A stretch of 33,736 nt of DNA from positions 1 to 33,736 of the IMG/VR virus record IMGVR_UViG_3300025889_000479, one strand, 5' to 3'. The stretch comes from a virus. Shown one piece after another: positions 29,418 to 33,736 of the stretch. The position numbers were made by a program, and so were the translations under genes. Position 1 is the first letter of the stretch, and each line of letters begins with the position of its first letter. Under the pieces are notes generated by a model. It was not told the origin of the DNA and made no database searches. It worked only from the letters and a program-made list of their open reading frames with translations.

Positions 29418-31613
29418 CTATTGAGATATTGCTTCTTCTATAGTCGTACTTTGTAAAGGAGATTGTTCAGGAGTGGATTCAGGAGCAGGTTCTTGCACAG
29501 GTTCTTGCACAGATTCTGTTCGATGGGGTACATCTTTGTTCATAAAGTGCTTCTGTACTAGATAGTTGATAGCCTGTTCCCTCTGCTTATCTGTGAGATT
29601 TGGATATACAGAAATTGAGTTAATGGCAGCCTGATATAGTTTCTCTTTCTCTGGTTTACTTGCATTTCTTCTTGGGTTGTACACAGTATCCACAACCTTT
29701 CTAGGGTACTTGTCGGTCTCTTTAAGGACTTGTTTTCTTTGTTCTTTGGTTCGCTCACCTACTTTCACTTCTTGTTGTGTTGCCAATGCTTGTGCCGTCT
29801 TAAAATCGTCAGCAGAAGTATCTAATACCTCTTGAGCAATATCTTGTACAATTTTACTTTTCAAGTGCTTATTGTATTGTTCAAGCATTCTCTCATCCAT
29901 ACCTTGTTTGCGAAGATACTGTTTTGCTTCTGTCAAATATATCGCTTTTTTATGTCTTGTATTGTTTTTGCTTGGTATGGTATTGTAAACATAAGCAGCA
30001 AGTGCCAATGGGTTGTCGCTATGTAATGTGTATCCAGTTTGATATGGTGCAGTGCGTATTGATGATCTACCACCTTGTAGGATATCCAATTCCATTTCGT
30101 TACGTGTGGGCAGATCTCTCTCTTTTGTCAAAGTTTGATACTCTGCAGCAACGGCATCAAATCGCTTTGCTATAGGTGAATTGGCGTCTTCTAGTCTAGC
30201 AGATTCTGCTTCTGCATAAGATTGTCGCCATTCTCTTTTCTCTTGTTTTGTGGAATTGTCTATATATCTGTATTCAGATATTCTTCCAATTCTTGGATCG
30301 AATATAGGAACAATTGTATACTTTCCATCATTTGTTACCACACTCTTTCTGTCTGTTTGACCCCTATTTACATTATTTTCTGAACTATCTGTTACAGTGT
30401 TACTAGATATAGTAGGTTCTTGTGTAGGTGCGATAGACTCGGCACTAGCACCTGTAACAGGTTCTGTAACAAGTTGTGCTGCTTGTTGTTGTGTAGGTGG
30501 TACAGTTTGACCCAATGCTTCTAGCAAAGCATTTCTTCTGTGTTGCATTTGGTCTGCAGGAGTTGCATTCTTTGGCATTGACAATTCTGCTTTCTGTTTT
30601 GCACCTTGCAATGTCGATAATCCAAGTATTTGTGCTTCCAATGCTCTGTCAGTTCTGTTAGGTTGTCCAAGAATTTCCCTTGCAGTTTCTCCTGATCTCT
30701 CTAGTAGAGAACGAGTATCTCTTGTTGGAGTTTGCAAACCTTGTAATTCTTTTTCTATCTTTGCAATCTGTTCATCTATACTTTGTTGTCTTGTAGTTAT
30801 ATCTTGTGGGGTAACGGCAGGTTGATAACCTGTTTGTCTACTATAGGTAGTAGTAGGTACGAACTCTCTTTCTGCTTGGGTTGTAGGTGCAGCAGGGGTA
30901 CGAAGTTGTGCAATTTCTGCATTCTTTGCTTGTAGTTGTTCGTCTTTTGCTTTAGCGACTTGCTTGTATTGTTCTGCCTGAAGAGTAGCAGTTCTTATAT
31001 CTTGAGCAGCAGCCTTTGCATTAGCATTATTGGTTACTATATTCAAAGTAACACTAGCAGGATCACCACCCCTTGCCACTGTATCAGCAACTTCTTGTTC
31101 GTATTGTGCAATTTCTGTCTGATAGTTCTTCAAGTAATTAGTAGTCTTTGCCGTGTTTGCTCGTGATCTTGCTTCCAATTCATCAGATAATGCTTGATCT
31201 CTTTCGTTTTCCAAACCTGTAGCATAGCGTTCTTGTTGCAGAATTTGTTGCTCTCCACCAGTAGTAGCAGTACTTGCTCTAGTTGTTGTAGATACACGAA
31301 CCTGTGCCGCCTTGTTCGCTCTTGCCTGTTCTTTGACTAACTCACTAGCAGTTTTCTCTTTTAATTCCAATAGTTTAGTTCTTGCGTCAACCAAGTCTTT
31401 CCTGTATTGCGTCATTGCTTTCATCTGTGCTTCGTATGACGCACCCTCTTGTTGCATTTTCAACATGCTATCTTTTACTGCTTGCTCGTATATTCTATAC
31501 TTTTGTTGTGACACGGCATTTGCCCAAGATTGCCCTGAAGATTGCAATCTAGGATCTCTACCACTACCAGTGATAACATATACGGTTTGACCACTTATTT
31601 GTTGAATAGCCAT
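29418..31613 (-). CDS. internal virion protein (T7 gp15-like position)
   Basis: This is a 731-residue protein behind AGGAG. It is rich in Gln, Ala, Thr, Lys and Glu, with long helical/coiled-coil stretches at ~35-100, ~125-180 and ~210-300. A Ser/Thr/Pro-rich disordered centre follows (~370-430). A more ordered part (~430-690) includes a basic segment (KYPRKVVDTVYNPRRNASKPEKEK), and the tail is Glu/Pro repeat-rich. No enzyme motif is visible. Size and place between the 221-aa and 2422-aa genes match T7 gp15 (747 aa). It probably sits in the capsid core and is ejected with DNA. Confidence 0.6.
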   Translation of the reverse strand: MAIQQISGQTVYVITGSGRDPRLQSSGQSWANAVSQQKYRIYEQAVKDSMLKMQQEGASYEAQMKAMTQYRKDLVDARTKLLELKEKTASELVKEQARANKAAQVRVSTTTRASTATTGGEQQILQQERYATGLENERDQALSDELEARSRANTAKTTNYLKNYQTEIAQYEQEVADTVARGGDPASVTLNIVTNNANAKAAAQDIRTATLQAEQYKQVAKAKDEQLQAKNAEIAQLRTPAAPTTQAEREFVPTTTYSRQTGYQPAVTPQDITTRQQSIDEQIAKIEKELQGLQTPTRDTRSLLERSGETAREILGQPNRTDRALEAQILGLSTLQGAKQKAELSMPKNATPADQMQHRRNALLEALGQTVPPTQQQAAQLVTEPVTGASAESIAPTQEPTISSNTVTDSSENNVNRGQTDRKSVVTNDGKYTIVPIFDPRIGRISEYRYIDNSTKQEKREWRQSYAEAESARLEDANSPIAKRFDAVAAEYQTLTKERDLPTRNEMELDILQGGRSSIRTAPYQTGYTLHSDNPLALAAYVYNTIPSKNNTRHKKAIYLTEAKQYLRKQGMDERMLEQYNKHLKSKIVQDIAQEVLDTSADDFKTAQALATQQEVKVGERTKEQRKQVLKETDKYPRKVVDTVYNPRRNASKPEKEKLYQAAINSISVYPNLTDKQREQAINYLVQKHFMNKDVPHRTESVQEPVQEPAPESTPEQSPLQSTTIEEAISQ
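30697..30712. promoter_or_regulatory. dispersed dyad site, exact core (intragenic)
   Basis: CTCTCTAGTAGAGAAC in the 731-residue protein gene is read as R-S-L-L-E-R. Confidence 0.55.
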
Positions 31614-31621
31614 ATAATCTC

Positions 31622-32287
31622 CTATTGACCTTGACCAAGCAAATCGAATGGGATACTTGTGTCGATACCTAATAATGCGTTAATCTCGTCCATATCTTGT
31701 ATACCAAAGTAGTTAGCATACTCTTGCAAATCTGCCTGATTTGCTTTGATCTGTGCCATCTTCTCTAGTTCTTGCATTCTGTAGTTGATAAGTTTATCAG
31801 CCGCCATCTGACCTGTGTATGCTTCAGCACCACTGCTAAAGGGAGCAACTAGTGCTTCGGCACGCTTACGCTTGTACTCTGCTTGTTGTGCTTCCAATGC
31901 TCGCAATTCTTGTTCTTGGCGTTGTTGTTTTGCAACGTCCTGTTCCATCACTGCTTGTTGTACTTGTTGTTGGGTTCTTGCACCTTGCTCGGCACCTATC
32001 TGCTGACCAAGTAATGCAAGTCCTGATTGCGCCCCACCAAGACCTTGTGCATATTGTCTTGCTACAAGATCACTTTGTTTCATCGCTTGTTGTGCGCCTT
32101 GTTGCATTCTGTTCTCTAATAGAGAACGCTCTTTGTCTGATAATCCAAGTGTGCCAAGTTCTTGTTGCCGTTGCAATTCTTGCAAACGTTTCTTCTGTTC
32201 TTTCTCAAACTTGCTAGGGATTATGTCAGGCAATGCACCAAGTGCTGTGCCACCTGCTGATATAAGTGCTAGTGTTAATGGATCCAT
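31622..32287 (-). CDS. internal virion protein (T7 gp14 / P22 gp7-like)
   Basis: This is a 221-residue protein behind AGGAG. The N-terminus is hydrophobic and Ala/Gly-rich (DPLTLALISAGGTALGALPD). A long Gln/Ala/Glu-rich helical region follows (~30-150) with an AQGLGGAQSGLALLGQQIGAEQGA segment. A helical C-terminal part ends with an acidic/hydrophobic tail. This is the composition of ejection proteins that insert in the outer membrane or periplasm during DNA delivery. It is first of the three internal protein genes, in the same order as in T7 (gp14 is 196 aa). Confidence 0.7.
   Translation of the reverse strand: MDPLTLALISAGGTALGALPDIIPSKFEKEQKKRLQELQRQQELGTLGLSDKERSLLENRMQQGAQQAMKQSDLVARQYAQGLGGAQSGLALLGQQIGAEQGARTQQQVQQAVMEQDVAKQQRQEQELRALEAQQAEYKRKRAEALVAPFSSGAEAYTGQMAADKLINYRMQELEKMAQIKANQADLQEYANYFGIQDMDEINALLGIDTSIPFDLLGQGQ
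32111..32127. promoter_or_regulatory. dispersed dyad site, exact 17-bp palindrome (intragenic)
   Basis: GTTCTCTAATAGAGAAC is perfectly symmetric over 17 bp and lies in the internal virion protein gene, read as S-L-L-E-N. Confidence 0.6.
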
Positions 32288-32309
32288 AATTTTATTCTCC
32301 TATATGTGC

Positions 32310-33017
32310 TTATATGTAAAACAATTCAACTGTCATATTCTTTGCTTCCGTCCATCCCTCTTCGTTGTGTGGATTGACGGTCATAGTGATACCATAGTAC
32401 CCTGCCTGTAATGATATGCGATAAGTAACGTGACATACTCTACCACTCGCTTGTTCAGCACCTGCGCCAGGGTCTTTGGTATCTAACGCACCACCTGATC
32501 CCTCGAACACATAAGTGTCTGTGGAATTCTGATACAAGGTTCTAGAGTTATCTGCTATATTTCTCACAGATAGAATCAGAGTATTGAACCATAATCCATT
32601 GCCTTGACCTTGTGGTGGAGCAACTTCATTGTTGTTTATTTTGTAATTTACCATCACATTGATGATTGCTATGCAAGTTTGCTTTGCGTGTACTCGTACC
32701 CCACTGTTGCATATATCTTGCCATTGCGTACCAGTAGTTTGCACATTGTTCTTTGCGGTAGAAGTTTGGTATTCTCTATTAGAGATATTGTTCAATGCGT
32801 GTTGCCCAACTATATCACAAGTAACAAACGAATAACTGCGCTCGATTGCATTGTATGATCCTTTGGCTATATCTGTCTTGTCCAAAGATAATGGTGCAAT
32901 ATCTGCCTTTGCGATCTCTTGATTCACAAAGTTTTTCATGGATTCTTCATTGGATATGATCTCTACACTAGAGAGTGTATTGCCGTTCACATACGGAAAT
33001 GGTTGTGTGTATGCCAT
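32310..33017 (-). CDS. beta-rich virion protein
   Basis: This is a 235-residue protein whose ATG overlaps the preceding stop in a TAATG, with GGGAGGAG as site. A polar, helical N-terminus (~15-50, EIISNEESMKNFVNQEIAKA) precedes strand-like segments such as QTCIAIINVMVNYKIN, GLWFNTLILSVRNIA, VCHVTYRISLQAGYYGITMTV and the end NMTVELFYI. This is a probable jelly-roll or beta sandwich. It is third in a run of three similarly sized beta-rich genes between the nozzle and the internal proteins (242, 205 and 235 aa). A tail-appendage or surface function is inferred from context. Confidence 0.7.
   Translation of the reverse strand: MAYTQPFPYVNGNTLSSVEIISNEESMKNFVNQEIAKADIAPLSLDKTDIAKGSYNAIERSYSFVTCDIVGQHALNNISNREYQTSTAKNNVQTTGTQWQDICNSGVRVHAKQTCIAIINVMVNYKINNNEVAPPQGQGNGLWFNTLILSVRNIADNSRTLYQNSTDTYVFEGSGGALDTKDPGAGAEQASGRVCHVTYRISLQAGYYGITMTVNPHNEEGWTEAKNMTVELFYI
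32773..32785. promoter_or_regulatory. dispersed dyad site, exact core (intragenic)
   Basis: TCTCTATTAGAGA in the 235-residue protein gene is read as I-S-N-R-E, the alternative frame. A related version with a three-base spacer, TCTCTA-CAC-TAGAGA, lies at 32960-32974. Confidence 0.5.
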
Positions 33018-33634
33018 TATCTCCTCCCTATTACTACATTCAGGTTCAATCTATCTACTGTAATTTCATTGGGTTCTGCACAAACCTTTGCTTGCAATTG
33101 TACCGAAGTAACTGTAGTTCCTGCAGGTATCATCCAACACTGTGCGCCTGCACAAGATCTCCACTGTATCGGCAGAGTGTTCAATGCAGGTTGTGCAGTT
33201 GGTACAGATCTAGCCACAATACTGTATACTCCAGGTGCAATATAATAATTTGTTCCCCCACTTGTTGCTACCAATACACGAAAAGCATAGTTTATATCGG
33301 CATTGGTTACACCACCACCATAGACTATCTCGCTAACAAGTGTGTCCCAACTAACACGCAAGACCTCGTTGTTTACGGCTAACTCTGTAAAAACAACAGA
33401 AGCAAGAGTAAACCAAGCGGTAGTATTTACTGTTTGTGGAACTTGTATTGAATTTCCATAAGTAGAATTTATCTTGGAAGCAACACTGCTATCAAAGTGT
33501 GATCGCAATGCCCAATCGTTTCCAGTATTGTATTCCTGTACATTCAAGGATCCTAGTTCTGTGTATGGCTGATTGAGTTGTGTAGCCGTTGGAACATCGC
33601 TAGGTTCGAAAGTTGTTTGATTTATCTTTCCCAT
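33017..33634 (-). CDS. beta-rich virion surface protein (complete, right allele)
   Basis: This is a 205-residue protein behind AAGGTGAT, with its stop overlapping the next ATG. The N-terminal ~45 residues are polar (TTFEPSDVPTATQLNQPYTELGSL). The rest is strand-rich, with AWFTLASVVFTELAVNNEVLRVSW, INYAFRVLVATSGGTNYYIAPGVYSIVAR and a final TVTSVQLQAKVCAEPNEI. A Cys pair in RSCAGAQCW is unusual. It differs from the left-end allele at about 11 residues. No family is recognised. Variation between alleles while both neighbours stay identical suggests an exposed surface or receptor-contacting role, by inference. Confidence 0.75.
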   Translation of the reverse strand: MGKINQTTFEPSDVPTATQLNQPYTELGSLNVQEYNTGNDWALRSHFDSSVASKINSTYGNSIQVPQTVNTTAWFTLASVVFTELAVNNEVLRVSWDTLVSEIVYGGGVTNADINYAFRVLVATSGGTNYYIAPGVYSIVARSVPTAQPALNTLPIQWRSCAGAQCWMIPAGTTVTSVQLQAKVCAEPNEITVDRLNLNVVIGRR

Positions 33635-33736
33635 ATATCACCTTATCTGAAAGTATTTCTCGCCATTATCTGCACACCAAAGATCTCTAGTGCAGTAGTA
33701 GGATCGCCAGTGTATATACCAATAGGTCTGTTATCT
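33115..33736. repeat. right copy of 622-bp terminal redundancy
   Basis: This is the partner of 1-622, offset 33,114 bp. It has the same gene arrangement and no indels, with about 97% identity. It probably marks closure of a circular or permuted genome assembled from two variants. Confidence 0.9.
33643..33736 (-). CDS. 3' end of the 242-aa beta-rich protein gene (second copy, partial)
   Basis: These last 94 bases repeat 529-622 exactly and encode the C-terminal end (TTALEIFGVQIMARNTFR). The 5' part lies beyond the window. If the genome is circular, this is the same gene as 529-1257. Confidence 0.85.
   Translation of the reverse strand, partial: DNRPIGIYTGDPTTALEIFGVQIMARNTFR

Overview
The window holds one complete small-podovirus genome read slightly past once around. 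The first 622 bp (1-622) recur at the right end (33115-33736) without indels and with about 21 substitutions. The repeat unit is therefore 33,114 bp, and the contig is best read as a circular or circularly permuted phage genome whose ends come from two closely related variants. The sequence is AT-rich (roughly 40% GC by eye). Genes are tightly packed, have clear Shine-Dalgarno sequences, and often overlap as TAATG. The host is not identifiable from the sequence. I see no RNA polymerase, DNA polymerase, integrase, tRNA or CRISPR.

There are two transcription arms. Divergent transcription starts at about 13.52-13.63 kb, and convergent transcription ends at a bidirectional terminator at about 19.2 kb. 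The rightward arm (13.6-19.05 kb) holds a small Cys-rich protein, a 740-bp non-coding origin-like region with repeated TGTAACAGG and several hairpins, a ribbon-helix-helix protein, a primase/VirE-type helicase, a probable PD-(D/E)XK nuclease, a small membrane protein, a RusA-type resolvase and a hypothetical protein.

The leftward arm runs from 13.52 kb down to 1, which is equivalent to 33,115, and on to 19.25 kb. It starts with a sigma-region-4-like protein. It then encodes the virion in order: small and large terminase, portal, zinc-ribbon protein, acidic protein, two small basic proteins, scaffold, amidase, major capsid, decoration protein, head-tail adaptor, tail nozzle/hub, and three beta-rich surface proteins. 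These are followed by three internal virion proteins of 221, 731 and 2422 aa (T7 gp14/gp15/gp16-like order), two small beta-rich proteins, a tail fibre with 13 exact decapeptide repeats, a holin-like protein and a small helical protein.

The most unusual signal is a dispersed 13-17 bp dyad. Its core, TCTCTA-N-TAGAGA, occurs ten times exactly, and related mixed half-site versions (RYTHTHTA-N-TADADARY) bring the total to about 20. Copies lie both in coding sequence, in both permissible reading frames, and between genes. Four intergenic copies end 14-16 nt upstream of start codons. This looks like a genome-wide protein-binding system (operator/stoperator-like, or a late promoter element). The phage RHH protein, which has a related site just upstream of its own gene, and the sigma-4-like protein are the obvious candidate binders.
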